Positions 34,198-53,800 of a DNA stretch of 64,000 nt are shown here, piece after piece (position 1 is the stretch's first letter; each line of letters starts with the position of its first letter). The notes under the pieces are model-generated. The model was not told the DNA's origin. It saw only the letters and a program-made list of their open reading frames with translations, and did no database searches. Source of the stretch: Anthopleura xanthogrammica (taxonomy: Eukaryota; Cnidaria; Anthozoa; Actiniaria; Actiniidae). Position numbers and translations under genes: made by a program. The stretch covers positions 8,678,414-8,742,413 of the forward strand of contig OZ025216.1 in the NCBI GenBank assembly GCA_964019055.1, in the 5' to 3' direction.

Positions 34198-34879
34198 TCA
34201 ACCTGAAAGAAATATAAATATAATATATATACAGGACTAATTAGAATATTCATTGAAACTGCATGTTTACTTGCTCTAAATAATTTTATATTTTTGACAA
34301 ACCTTTGCTACAATCGGAACAGAACCATTTTCCCTCCGGTGGGACTGAGATTCCAACACATGTTTACTTGCCGATGGTGATCGACAACAACAACAAACCA
34401 CGAGGCTCTTCTAGAACCCAGTCCCAATCAGCAAAGTGCGCGCGCAGCGTTTTTCGAATAACATGCAGCAACTCGTTTATTATATGCAGCAACTCGTTTT
34501 ATTTGCAGCAACTCGTTTATTATATGCAGCAACTCGTTTATTATATGCAGCAACTCGTTTTATTTGCAGCAACTCGTTTATTATATGCAGCAACTCGTTT
34601 TATTTGCAGCAACTCATCTAACTTGCTGCATGTCCCCTATGGGCCACCGTAATTTTCCCTCCGGTGGGACTGAGATTCCAATACACTCAAAGTGAAAAAA
34701 CATGTGATATTTTACAAAGATTTTATAATAAGCTTATTCAAAGTTCGGAAGTCTTTTAATATAAATTCCAAACAACTCAACTCATATTTCTTACCTTTCT
34801 CGAGAAAGTCTTCGTAGTTCTTAGCTAATACGGCCTTACGGGATATTCTATGAATAGCCCAAGCCTTTAGGAGACGCAT
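34198..34879 (-). CDS. Possible three-exon microprotein with Cys-x-x-Cys
   Basis: Tentative. Exons 34795-34879 (ATG, phase 1 donor GTAAGA), 34303-34344 (phase 1 to 1) and 34198-34202 (completes Gly, then TGA) join into about 43 codons: a basic N-terminus (MRLLKAWAIHRISRKAVLAK), then NYEDFLEK and GKWFCSDCSKG. All junctions are GT/AG and phases agree. The CSDC end is PHD- or rubredoxin-like but too short to call. The sequence around the middle exon is duplicated at about 34652-34681, with a minisatellite between the copies. I do not recognise the protein. Chance splicing within a repeat is the main alternative. Confidence 0.33.
34463..34618. repeat. Minisatellite GCAGCAACTCGTTTATTATAT / GCAGCAACTCGTTTTATTT
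   Basis: About eight units of 19-21 bp of two kinds in mixed order. Flanked by a 30-bp direct repeat (TTTTCCCTCCGGTGGGACTG...) at 34328 and 34652. Confidence 0.9.
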
Positions 34880-35457
34880 GATTAGGTCTGATCATAAACA
34901 GTAAAAATAATTTTGACGCGAAGACCATGTGCTTTCAATAAAACAAGATGGCGGTCGACTATACCTAGTCCCTCTCGTCAATGTCCTTGCTGGGCTTGCT
35001 GTGGTTTAACGATCCCGGCTCCAAACGTGCACTAAAATAACTCTAAAAAGCAGACGAGCCACGCCACTCTGCCCGGCCCGTTTTTACGAAAAGTCTAATC
35101 TTATCTAAAGCCCCGCATAGCGTGTCCAAGTAAGTGGTCTAATATCAATCTAATGCCCCGCTATATCCCCGCTAATTCCCCGCATTCCCCGGGTAGTTAG
35201 GGGCGGGGGTTTCCACTGACTGGTGCATAAAGCCGACAAACAAGTTAACTTATGGAATATTCATGTACTGCAAAACATTTTCTTATTCAACAAATAATAG
35301 ATATAGATAAAACTCAAGAATGAATAATCTATACAAAGTAGATTGTGTGACATTGTTTACGCTCATTGTAACTTGAGAAAACTTTTAAAAAATTATTAGA
35401 GAGCTCTGGTTTTCGCTCTACTTTCACCAAAAACCAGTTTAATACCTTTAGCAGTTA
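34880..35457. other. Intergenic, no gene seen
   Basis: Includes a somewhat GC-richer part (34940-35210) with repeated CCCCGCTA and CCCCGC motifs. A promoter for the minus-strand microprotein would lie here, but no specific element is clear. Confidence 0.45.
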
Positions 35458-35773
35458 CACAGGGAGCCCACAGGCACTGGTAGAATCAGTGATTAGAATA
35501 AAATCTATCATGCGTAAATGCACGTGCTAGCTTTCGCACGAGCTTTTCAAGTCTGAATAAATTATCAGCTGCTAACGTTGCTAGCGTAGAATAAATTATC
35601 AGCTGCTAACGTTGCTAGCGTAATATATTAATGAATATATTCTACGCTAGCAACGTTAGCAGCTGATAATTTATTCAGACTTGAAAAGCTCGTGCGAAAG
35701 CTAGCACGTGCATTTACGCATGATAGATTTTATTCTAATCACTGATTCTACCAGTGCCTGTGGGCTCCCTGTG
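35458..35773. repeat. Near-perfect palindrome, arms about 135 bp
   Basis: The left arm from CACAGGGAGCCCACAGGCAC is inverted up to 35773. The left arm has an extra tandem copy of a 34-bp stretch around ATTATCAGCTGCTAACGTTG. The centre is the AT-rich spacer ATATATTAATGAATATATT. Confidence 0.92.
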
Positions 35774-35939
35774 CAAGGTGTTGACGGATCATTTCCTTTT
35801 TTAAATTAAAATTCTTCTTATATTTTTAGCGACGGCGAATAAATAATAATCATAATAATAATGACGATGCTTTAAAACAATATTTGAATTTTATAATTTT
35901 GAGGTTTTGTCAGTCCAGGTTTTACAAATCGAGGTTTTC

Positions 35940-36122
35940 TCAGTCCAGGTTTTACAAGTCCAGGTTTTACCAGTCCAGTCCAGGTTTTACCAGTCCAGTC
36001 CAGTCCAGTCCAGTCCAGTCCAGTCCAGTCCAGTCCAGTCCAGTCCAGTCCAGTCCAGTCCAGTCCAGTCCAGTCCAGTCCAGTCCAGTCCAGTCCAGTC
36101 CAGTCCAGTCCAGTCCAGTCCA
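35940..36122. repeat. (CCAGT)n pentanucleotide array
   Basis: More than 20 uninterrupted CCAGT units, preceded by CCAGGTTTTAC-spaced partial units. Short (GGACT)n runs at 9648-9662 and 33445-33460 are inverted relatives. Confidence 0.97.
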
Positions 36123-36306
36123 GAATGTGCAAAATTGTCATAACTTTAATGCAATAAATATGTTTCAAATGCCGCTCAAAATCGCACTTCCGAGGGTCTC
36201 AATTTCAAAAATTTTTCCCCGGGGGAGCATGCCCTCAAACCCCCCTAGGTGGTCCACTCTTTGGTGGTCGTTAGCCCCCCCAATCAAAATTACGCTCCGC
36301 GGTCCC

Positions 36307-36404
36307 TGACTTTTGTGACCTTGAGAGTTTTAAAGAGAAGTTTAAAACAGCTGGAATTCATAAAGTGGAACATCTAAAAGATGTGGATAATAATGACCTA
36401 AAAA
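36307..36404 (+). other. Orphan exon-like fragment resembling a SAM-domain end
   Basis: Open reading GAC TTT TGT ... ACT ATT G followed by GTAGGT. It encodes DFCDLESFKEKFKTAG and then HKVEHLKDVDNNDLKTIG, similar in spacing to the second half of a SAM domain. No partner exons nearby; perhaps a relic carried by a repeat. Confidence 0.2.
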
Positions 36405-37116
36405 CTATTGGTAGGTAGTCGACATTTTAAAAGCAATATAGATATGGAATATCTATACTAAATTTACCCATCTAAGCACTCCCACTTTACCTGTTTACAT
36501 ACTAGTCTCAATTTTTTTTACTATCTAAGTCCCCCCCCCCCCCTAAGTTTTAGGGTGCATCGCTATCTTTTGGCTTTAACTGGTCTATTTGACCTCAAGA
36601 AATTAGAAAAAGAAGTTAGAAAACTTAAAGAAATCTGGGGGAGGGTTGATAATTCACTTGTGAAATTATGGGCACTCCTTTATCATATATGGGATTTTTA
36701 TCCACCAAAGTCGATCTGATTGCGGATAAAATGCCGTGAAAATCTTGGCGGGTAACAAAAGAAATGAATATTTTCTTCCTTTAAGCAGGGTATGAAATAT
36801 CTACTTTTATGTTGTGTAAATCTAAAGGAAGCTAAGAACAAATTTTTGCGCCTTATTCGTGATTTGCGCGTGATTTGCGCTGCTGTGTGAAATGTAAGCC
36901 GTCCTTTTGATGCCCCCAAACTCCCTCAAAATTTTCATTCAGTAATTATTATTGTTACATATTTTAAAAGTTAAATGCGCACTCCAAAACGGATGAATGA
37001 AAAGATGAAAATGAATAAGAGGAATGAGAAAAAACCCCAAGAACCCTTGCGAGCAAACATTGGAAAGCGAATCATGTGGAGCATGCGCAATCAACCAGTA
37101 CTTTCATGTAAACAAG
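36405..37116. other. Upstream region of the SCaMC gene, no other gene seen
   Basis: Contains a C homopolymer (about 36530-36543) and AT-rich sequence. The promoter of the carrier gene should lie in the last few hundred bases; no TATA box stands out. An in-frame upstream ATG occurs at 37024. Confidence 0.45.
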
Positions 37117-45681
<8,565 letters not shown>

Positions 45682-47347
45682 AATAATTAGTACGACCACC
45701 AATTAATGAGCAACCTTTATGTCACATTCCTCGAGGATTTGGAAAAATATTTATCCATGCATTGATGGAAATGATAAGAATGAAAGAACAAACTCCACAA
45801 TCTTGAAGAAAACTGAGGATATGCACGACTACGTTGTAGGTACAAGTGCACGTGACAGGGGACAAAGGTCTGTTATAGGAAATATATTATCTAGGGTAAA
45901 GGTAAAAGACTGCTTGACTCATATATGATAAGGACATGTACACAGAAGACGCCTTTAAGCTACGGCGATGGAGGAGAGAAATGCTCAGCGAATTACTACA
46001 AAAACTTATTCTATTAGTGTGGAAAAACGTACACTACAATGTCTTTTCATTGGCCTATTTATTTAGCCAATTCATTTAGCCAATCAGAACCACGGAAATA
46101 AACACCAACCAATCACATTGGTTGAATAGGGAAGCCATTTAAAAGTCATAGTAGCCTATCAGAACCAACGAAAATAAATACCAACCAATCACGCTGCTTG
46201 GGTTGGGAAGCCATTTAAAAGTCATAACAGTGTTTGTTTTCTCACGACGTATACAAATTCCACCCGATGGACAATTTAATACTAAATAAATTACTCTTCG
46301 TAGTTTTACACCGCGTGTTGTAAAACATCCGTTACGTTCATGTTGAGCGCCATGCATTTAGCTGTAAATAAATTTACGATTTTAATGTGATTTTGTTGAA
46401 AATCGACTACAATTTCTTTTAGTTAGAGGAGACTTTTACTAGAAAAGTTTCACTTTTTTAAAAACCTTGGTCGGGTTTTGTAAAGATAATTATTTGAAGC
46501 TGCAAATTTTTACTGTTAGGCGGAACCTCCAGCCAAGCCTTTTTAGAGTTTCAGTACAAGAAACATAGTACTTGCTTTGTTTTCTGAAGTCTTTTGTCGA
46601 TTAAAATTTGAGTCCGAATCTGCTATTTCTTACGGTGACAAGCGAGTGAAAAAGTGGCAGCCACATTCAATTGTTGAAACCGGGAAAATTACTAAAAAAA
46701 TTAATATAAATTTGAAAACTTTCTGAAATTATCCACCCATTTGTAGAAATCTTGTAGTACTGACAGAAATACTAAAAAATAAATTAAAGAGACTGAGTTA
46801 ATTATAAAAAAATATTCTTGTGCACATAATTATAAAAACCACGAATTTAAAGTTTACTAGTATTTATGAAATTTTGAGCTCTGTGAAGTAATACAGAAAA
46901 TGCCAAAACTGGTTTATGCATTACAAATCAATTCTTGGTTTGCTTGTAAGGTTGAGTCATGGCCACAATGTTGAATGAAGACGATGGGATCCCCTCGCTT
47001 CCTGACAAACCTGTGCTTCTCGGTCACGTGACAGGTGGTTGAGTTTTGATGTCACGTGATGGTGTGCATTGCATGGGGTAAGGAAGTGGGGCAGAGCGTA
47101 GAAAGAAAAACTTTCATCAAGTAATCCAACATGGCGGTCGTGATGTCACATGCACCCTAATATACTTTCAAGTCGAGTTTTTTGCGTTTGACATTAAGTT
47201 GAAAGAGATTTATTTATGAAGTCATTGTAGATGATATTTTTATCTTTTGAATAGGAAATTCATAGTAGGTCGTGGATTGTCGGTCCATCTGCGACTCAGT
47301 GACGTCTGTGCACATTTGACAAACATTTTACAGGCCATATATATATA

Positions 47348-47477
47348 GGCCCCTTGCAGCACGTCGGAATGCAGCTTAATTTGGAGGACAAAACAATAGT
47401 TTCCAATTCTAAGGAGATTGAAATTCTTTTGTTTTGTCCTCCAAATTGAGCTGCTTTGACGTCACTTGCAAGGAGTC
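47348..47477. mobile_element. MITE of the GACCCCTTGCA family
   Basis: Slightly diverged ends (GGCCCCTTGCAGCACGTC and TGCAAGGAGTC), flanked by TA. Confidence 0.7.
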
Positions 47478-47713
47478 TAGAGGTAAATACCGAGAGGTCA
47501 TGTGTCGTTTGTCCAATGATAAGTTCTAATGTCTTCGTCATCCAACGTAGTGGATGATGACCACGTGACTCTATATTGCCTATTCTCAAATATTTGTCCT
47601 AAAATTCATAAATATGTTATAGGGCGTTATCTTCTCAAGATTTTAGATAAGACAGATATATTCAGAATGAACTCATGTTATCTGAAAATAATTATGAGAG
47701 CTTTAACCATTTA

Positions 47714-47949
47714 AGGCGTAATTACTCGGAGCAATTTTTTCTGCAACTTGTCTAATCGGCGTTACGACGCGAGTTGCAGTGCATGCAATTTGAAAAAATT
47801 GAGAGAAAAGTTGCGAAAAGTAGAATTCGTTTCTACTTTTGGCAACGATTAATGCGTCTCCGTTGTACCGCGGTAAACCCTCTTGAAACTTGTGTCGTAA
47901 CGCTGTTGCGAGACAAGTTGCAGAGAAAATTGCTCCGTGTAATCGCGTC
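47714..47949. mobile_element. MITE with GGAGCAATTTT TIRs
   Basis: Inverted ends GCGTAATTACTCGGAGCAAT and, on the other strand, GCGATTACACGGAGCAATTT; both continue into CTGCAACTTGTC. No gene; the frame crossing it is spurious. Confidence 0.7.
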
Positions 47950-48718
47950 TTTATTAGTCTGCGGTGATCTTGACGGCTTCAGAAAACCAAACGTTTACCA
48001 AACTGTGGTCGTTGGAACGGACCGAATCTATGACTCATGGTCAGAAAACGACATGTCCATAGGAGTCGTGTTCTTTGCGACCAGAGAATGAAAATGTTCT
48101 CGATCTAACACAGTAATGAATAAAAATACTGATTATCATGAAGTGTTCTGAAAAAATCTTTGCCAACTAATACTTATAATTTTGTATATTATTGACATTT
48201 ACCATTTATACTAATAAACCAATTGTTGAATATTTGAGTAGTCGCCTTGTTTCATTTCTTGGAATTTTTCGTTTTCACGTTACGTCAGGCTGGTGGACCT
48301 ATAACAGTGGATACTAATTTATTATCTATTATTTAAGCCCAGCAGCACGGCCTCCATGTCTTTCGGCTCTTACAGCACGCATACAGTTCGGTATGCCGCG
48401 TAACATTGAAATGGCTTTCTCTTATACCTTGCGTAAATTATTCCATCATAACGCATAGTTGTGATAATGGCACGGATATATGGTACAGCTACAGTGTTGT
48501 TTTTTGAAAAAAAATACGGTACTGACTAACTAAAGTGCCGTAACGGATTTTCAACTCCTAATACAAGAACCAGTCTAATATGCAACGCGAGTGGGTATGT
48601 ACTGAGCCTTATACATACTCTATTAGTATTTTAGCATGCTATTATTTTCTATGCTTATCTGAAATAAGGTGCGCACCCTTTTTTTGGGGTGCAGTACAAG
48701 GCTCACTAGGAAGTCAAG

Positions 48719-49576
48719 ATGTGCATGGATGGTTTTCCCAGAATGCATGAGCAATTTAATGTTATTCATTCTTGTGCACGCTATTACATAACAGAGAGCA
48801 AAACTACAAACTTCACCAAGATGTTGTATCTTTCCAACGTTTGGAGACTGATTTCTCTGCTGTTGGACATCCAGGTTAAGATCCAAACAAGCAGTGTGTA
48901 CAAAGAAGGAATTGTTTTTGATTCTAAGAATCCTGTTGGAGTTTGTCCTGGATCGCTCACGGGTGACATAAGCGACACAAACAAATGTTTGGTCGTGATT
49001 CAAGAATGGTGGGGTATGAACGAGCAGATCAAGCAACAAGCTGCCAATATATCCAGCCAAGGAGCCTTTGTCACTCTAGTTCCCGACTTGTATCGTAATA
49101 GAGTTGCTACAGACGTTTCTGGAGCTGTTCATATTACTAGGAATCTCGATTATCAAGGAGCTGTCAAAGACATCCAAGGCGCTGCTCGTTACTTGCTTGC
49201 TATGGGATGCAACAAGGTTGGCGTTACAGGATTCTGTATGGGCGGTTCGTTGTCTTTGGCCTCAGCTGCTTTGGTACCAGAAATTTCAGCAGCTGCCCCG
49301 TTCTACGGCATCCCACCAGATTCCCTCGCAAATGTCTCCACCATCAAAGTGCCTGTCCAATGTCATTTTGGAAGTGAAGATGGATCGAGTACTGCCAACC
49401 CTACCAAGTATAACGAGCTGAGACGAAAGTTAGATGCTGGAGCAGTTGATTACGTGTTCTACGAGTACCGGGCAGGCCATTCATTTACCAACCCACACAG
49501 CAATAATTATAATGAAACGATCGCCAAGTTATCTACTCAGAGAATGATTGACTTCATGAAACAAAAACTTGCATAG
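48719..49576 (+). CDS. Dienelactone hydrolase-family alpha/beta hydrolase
   Basis: Open frame of 285 codons. Members hydrolyse lactones or esters such as dienelactone with a Cys-His-Asp triad. Visible: the conserved Glu in IQEWWGMNEQ (residue 96 counted from 48719), nucleophile Cys173 in GFCMGG, acid Asp221 in FGSEDGSS and His254 in RAGHSFTN. The catalytic domain is uninterrupted by introns. Similarity normally begins around VKIQTSS (48875), which directly follows a plausible splice acceptor (TTTCTCTGCTGTTGGACATCCAG, described here as its parts TTTCTCTGC and ATCCAG). The residues before it may therefore be intron and a first exon may lie upstream. Other in-frame ATGs are at 48725, 48743 and 48821. 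The EWWG motif is more like bacterial and plant members than vertebrate CMBL, but this is only an impression. Substrate unknown. Confidence 0.85.
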   Translation: MCMDGFPRMHEQFNVIHSCARYYITESKTTNFTKMLYLSNVWRLISLLLDIQVKIQTSSVYKEGIVFDSKNPVGVCPGSLTGDISDTNKCLVVIQEWWGMNEQIKQQAANISSQGAFVTLVPDLYRNRVATDVSGAVHITRNLDYQGAVKDIQGAARYLLAMGCNKVGVTGFCMGGSLSLASAALVPEISAAAPFYGIPPDSLANVSTIKVPVQCHFGSEDGSSTANPTKYNELRRKLDAGAVDYVFYEYRAGHSFTNPHSNNYNETIAKLSTQRMIDFMKQKLA

Positions 49577-49675
49577 ATGCTGCACAATGCGATATTGTTA
49601 CAAAACTAATGATGTACAAATATGTAAGGTATTTACTGTAAACACGAAGGAAAGATCGATAGCACTCATATGTAA

Positions 49676-50150
49676 ACATGGTGGAACGATAGCACTCTTG
49701 GGTTGCACAGTGATAAAATATAGCACTCAAATGGGTTGCACAGTGGTAAATTAGCACTCAAATGGGTTGCACAGTGGTAAAATAGCACTCAAATGGGTTG
49801 CACAGTGGTAAAATAGAACTCAAATGGGTTGCACAGTAGTAAAATAGAACTCAAATGGGTTGCACAGTGGTAAAATAGAACTCAAATGGGTTGCACAGTG
49901 GTAAAATAGAACTCAAATGGGTTGCACAGTAGTAAAATAGCACTCAAATGGGTTGCACAGTGGTAAAATAGAACTCAAATGGGTTGCACAGTAGTAAAAT
50001 AGCACTCAAATGGGTTGCACAGTGGTAAAATAGAACTCAAATGGGTTGCACAGTAGTAAAATAGAACTCAAATGGGTTGCACAGTGGTAAAATAGAACTC
50101 AAATGGGTTGCACAGTGGTAAAATAAAACTCAAATTGGTTGCACAGTATT
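49676..50150. repeat. 31-bp minisatellite 3' of the hydrolase gene
   Basis: About 15 units of ACTCAAATGGGTTGCACAGT plus (A/G)GTAAAATAG(A/C), starting about 100 bp after the stop codon. Very homogeneous. Confidence 0.97.
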
Positions 50151-50843
50151 GTTGTAATATTGTTTTGATAAAAACTTCAATATCAATGGTCTTTTATGCA
50201 AAATTAGCTGCAAAGAATTATCAAAGTCTAGTTATTAATAAAGACGAATTAAAAACGTTTTGAGACTTTTGATATTACTTCTTGTTTATTTTCTTTCTTT
50301 TTTTGATGTTGTGTCTTTTTTTTTTTCCTTTTTTTTTTTTCAATAATGACTTACTGATACGAGCAAAAATAAGAAAAATTACAGCCAAGAGTGACGTTTC
50401 AGAGTCCTTTACCTAATGCCGATGAGTATGGCTTCGTAATTTGACCCCTGACTATGATTTTTGCTTGTTTTGTTTTTGTATTGAGTTTTGTCATCAAAGA
50501 AAGAACAAACCCAAAGCTTGTTTTGACGTTACTCGAACTTTGCTCAAGAAGAAGCGTCTCGTCCAATCACAAGAGTCGTTCTATCTGAGTTCCGCTGCCC
50601 AGCAGAGCGTGGCCTCGTTTCCATGGCAGACAAGAATTCATGTTCTTTGTTTGAAGTCCACAGAAACATGAAGTGAAAGTGTTGGAAAAAACCGCTCGTT
50701 TTTGCGATCAGGCTTTGAATTCCTATCAAAAGAAGTGTTGGCAAGTTAATGGCGAGATACAGGAAGTAATATGGAGGGAAATGGGGCTGTTATTTTAAGG
50801 ACATTCCGTGGTTGTTGTTGATAGTATTTATCCTACAACGAGC
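50151..50843. other. Intergenic / upstream of the AKNA-like gene
   Basis: T-rich tract at 50290-50340, then moderately GC-balanced sequence that probably includes the promoter and 5' UTR. No other gene is supported. Confidence 0.45.
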
Positions 50844-53800
50844 ATGGCAGAATTTGAAAACCAACCGAATAGTCTTTCACGATCAAGATCCAGGACAGAA
50901 CCAAGGAATATGGATGATACATTATCAGATATCTCTAGTAGAGACGTCAGTGAACTATCACTCAGAGGAGGAATGCATCACAGGGAAGCACTAGAGACAT
51001 ATCGAAGATTGCAGTCTGACTATGATGAGTTGTTAACAAAATACGCACAGGCTGAAAACACTATTGATCAGCTTAGAATTGGGGCAAAATTAAATCTTTA
51101 TAGCGATCTACCTCCTCCTCAACAGAGCACTGTAGTTAATGTAACTCGAGGGAAGCAGCCTCAGGTTTTTAGCTTCCCAAGGGCCGGTAAAGCAAGTTTG
51201 AGTCATCCTTCAAATTCTGTTGAACAATCGCAACACCTTGGAACGCATGGAACGAACGGCAAGCGATCGGATTTTCTTAATAAAACACCTGATTCTGAGA
51301 CATTAGAGTCAACTTTATTAACGCCAAAAGTAAGAGCTGATGGAATAAGAACTGCTTTGATGTTTAAGCTTCCAACTTTACAAGAAAACGTTGAAGATCT
51401 TCAAAGTCATGTCACAGATGGACAATGGGGAGAAAATGAGTTGAAAGAGTTAAAAGATATTTGTAATCAATTGATAAGACGACATAGAGAGATGAAGGAT
51501 GAGCTGACACAAGCCAAGCAACTAGAACGACAAGGCACAGATACTGAGCCGAATGAAAGGTAATTTCACCTGATTCTCAGCTGTTAAATATTATGATAAA
51601 CACAGAAGGTTGTGTTGTATTTATTTAATCAGGAATACAAATAGAAAAAAGATCAAAGCTTTTGTTGTGCTGGAGAGAGGGTATGTTTATATCTCATTTA
51701 ACGTGAAAGAGAAATTTGTTGCGGATGTTGTCGTTATATCCTGGTCAGCATAAGTTATTCTATTGAGCAAATATTCATAACTTTTATAATACAATACTCC
51801 ATTTTATTAGCAATTTCTTTTTTGTTTTTGTTTTCAATGCATGAATCTTTTATAACCTGTCGTTTGCTCGAAAAAAGAAACATGAGAAAATGAAAAATGC
51901 AAGGCATCTTTCTTCCTATTTTGCCCTTCTGTTTTAGAATCTTGTTGAGAATGTGTTCTTAAATCTTTGTCAAGCATTTGGATGATATCATTAATAATCG
52001 TAGCTTCTGTTTTATTCCCCTGGGTAATTATAGATTGCGTTTTTTTGTTTTATTTTGGTCACTCCATCTCATTCTCTTTGTGTGCTAGTGTATCATAAAC
52101 AAAGATATCTAAGCTTCCCCTCTGATGTCATGGCTAGTGGTATAATTATATTCCTAATTTTTAGGATTTTATTTCAAAAAAAAATGTAATATAATGCTAG
52201 ATATTTGTACATGTTTTCTTCAATTAATTTATTACGAAAATTGTGAATAAGAAGAGAACTGTTTTAAAAGGGGAATTTTGAACAAAAAATTTTCAATTAC
52301 AAAAAAATGAAAGTTTCAGCTGTTTTTTCCATTCTTTACTGATGAATTTGTGGCCCAATCTTTCTTATAGAACATAAATATTTGGTCTAATTTAGTACAG
52401 ATAATATCATTAGAATGATTCGTCTGAGTATTTTTGTAATCATTTTGATCTTCCTTGAAATATTTAGTGTTTTCCCCCACAGAACTAAATAACAGTGTCA
52501 CAAGATCTTTCTAGTTATTCTGAATTTCTATACTGTTCTATATATGTGTAACCTTTTACTTTTTTCATCTTATTGTTGTTTTTTTTAACAACAGTGTCAG
52601 TGTTGTTTAGTAGTGTTTCACGTTTGATGCATGACTGGTTTTTCCATAGGGAATTCGGCACTAATATAGCATCACTTGTAACAATAAACAAAGCATTTAC
52701 TCATCTGTGAAAGCCACTCTTTTCTAGTTAGCATGTGCTGCATTTATGTATCACTACATGTGGTATATCCAGACAAATTTTTTTTGCATGTATTACCATA
52801 GACTAATTAAATAAGTTATAGTTTCTGCTCCTACATGCTTGGTGGTTGTGTGAGCAGAAAAAAATCCAGACAGAAAGTGAACTTGGACCGACTTATGGAA
52901 TCAGTCTAGTATTACCATCAGTATTATATTTCATGCTTGGTCAAACTTTAATTACGCTTGCACGCTTCTTGATGTAGAGATATTAAGTCATGAGCATTTG
53001 TAGGTTAATTGTAGGCTATCAGCAAGATTGCTGGCTGTTATATATATATATATGTATATTAGACTAACATAGTATGTATAGTACCAGGTGTCTGTCATAT
53101 TGTCTTTAGCACATGGTTTATTGGTTAACCACTTCAGAGATAATATTTAACTGATTTGTTTAATGTTAATTCTCTTGTCTGGTTTCTCGTAATTACAAAA
53201 TTATATGTGGCTCCAGAAAATTCTTCTCCATCCCCTGGTGGGAGGAGGGGGTGGAGGGGGGTTGATGTTAAACCCAGCCTTCCCTCTCGCAAAACCTTAT
53301 ATAAGAAAGTTTCATCAAGAAAATACTAGAAATTTTTCATATGCCCTCTTATTAAAGGTCCATTTACACTGGCAATTTTTGCTGAGATTTTTGAGGTTTA
53401 ATTTAAAAATATGATAAAATTTTTTCTTATGCTTCTAAAGAGACATTTTTGCCCAGGTAATCTTGGTATCCAGAATAAAACTTTACAAGTTAATCTTTTA
53501 CCATTCTTATAACTATGACCAAAATTGCTGGAAAAATTTCACCTCAAATACACACATCAAGAATTCCGCGCTGCTGCTTAATGCGCATGCTCAGGGGATT
53601 AAAAAGTGGGATAAAATTTGTAAAATATGCTATATTTTAGTTGTATCTTTCTTGTCAAGTACAATTTTCACTAAATATTCAAGATCGCGTACCATTAAGC
53701 GAATTCTGAATCAAATATACCAAAAAATTGCATATTATACAAAATATTATCCCACTTTTTAATCCCCTGAGCATGCGCATTGAGCAGCAGCGTGGAACTC

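Larger units (their letters stand above)
33425..36122. repeat. Large fold-back region with (CCAGT)n-associated arms
   Basis: The left arm 33425-33965 (minus the Penelope insert) is inverted at about 35775-35975. Shared parts include AAAACCTCGATTTGTAAAAC, the CATTATTATTATG run and CGCCGTCGCTAAAAATATAA. The core holds the putative microprotein gene (34198-34879) and the palindrome 35458-35773. Confidence 0.65.
45682..48718. other. Intergenic between the carrier and the hydrolase gene
   Basis: No convincing exon. 45682-46000 is probably carrier 3' UTR. 46030-46220 holds two copies of a sequence with AACCAACGAAAATAAATACC / CCAATCAC. MITEs lie at 47348-47477 and 47714-47949. The rest is AT-rich and unassigned. 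Confidence 0.55.

Noticed and set aside
35872..36309. Frames encoding repeated WTGLD or SPVQS
   Set aside because: Translation of the (CCAGT)n array.
46139..46357. Minus-strand 72-codon ORF between genes
   Set aside because: Lies partly in a duplicated intergenic repeat, with no splice or family support.
47774..48091. Plus-strand ORF of 105 codons
   Set aside because: Its first half is the right part of an inverted-repeat MITE (47714-47949); no family resemblance.
49676..50150. CRISPR-like regular repeats
   Set aside because: Units are contiguous and near identical with no unique spacers; this is a eukaryotic minisatellite.
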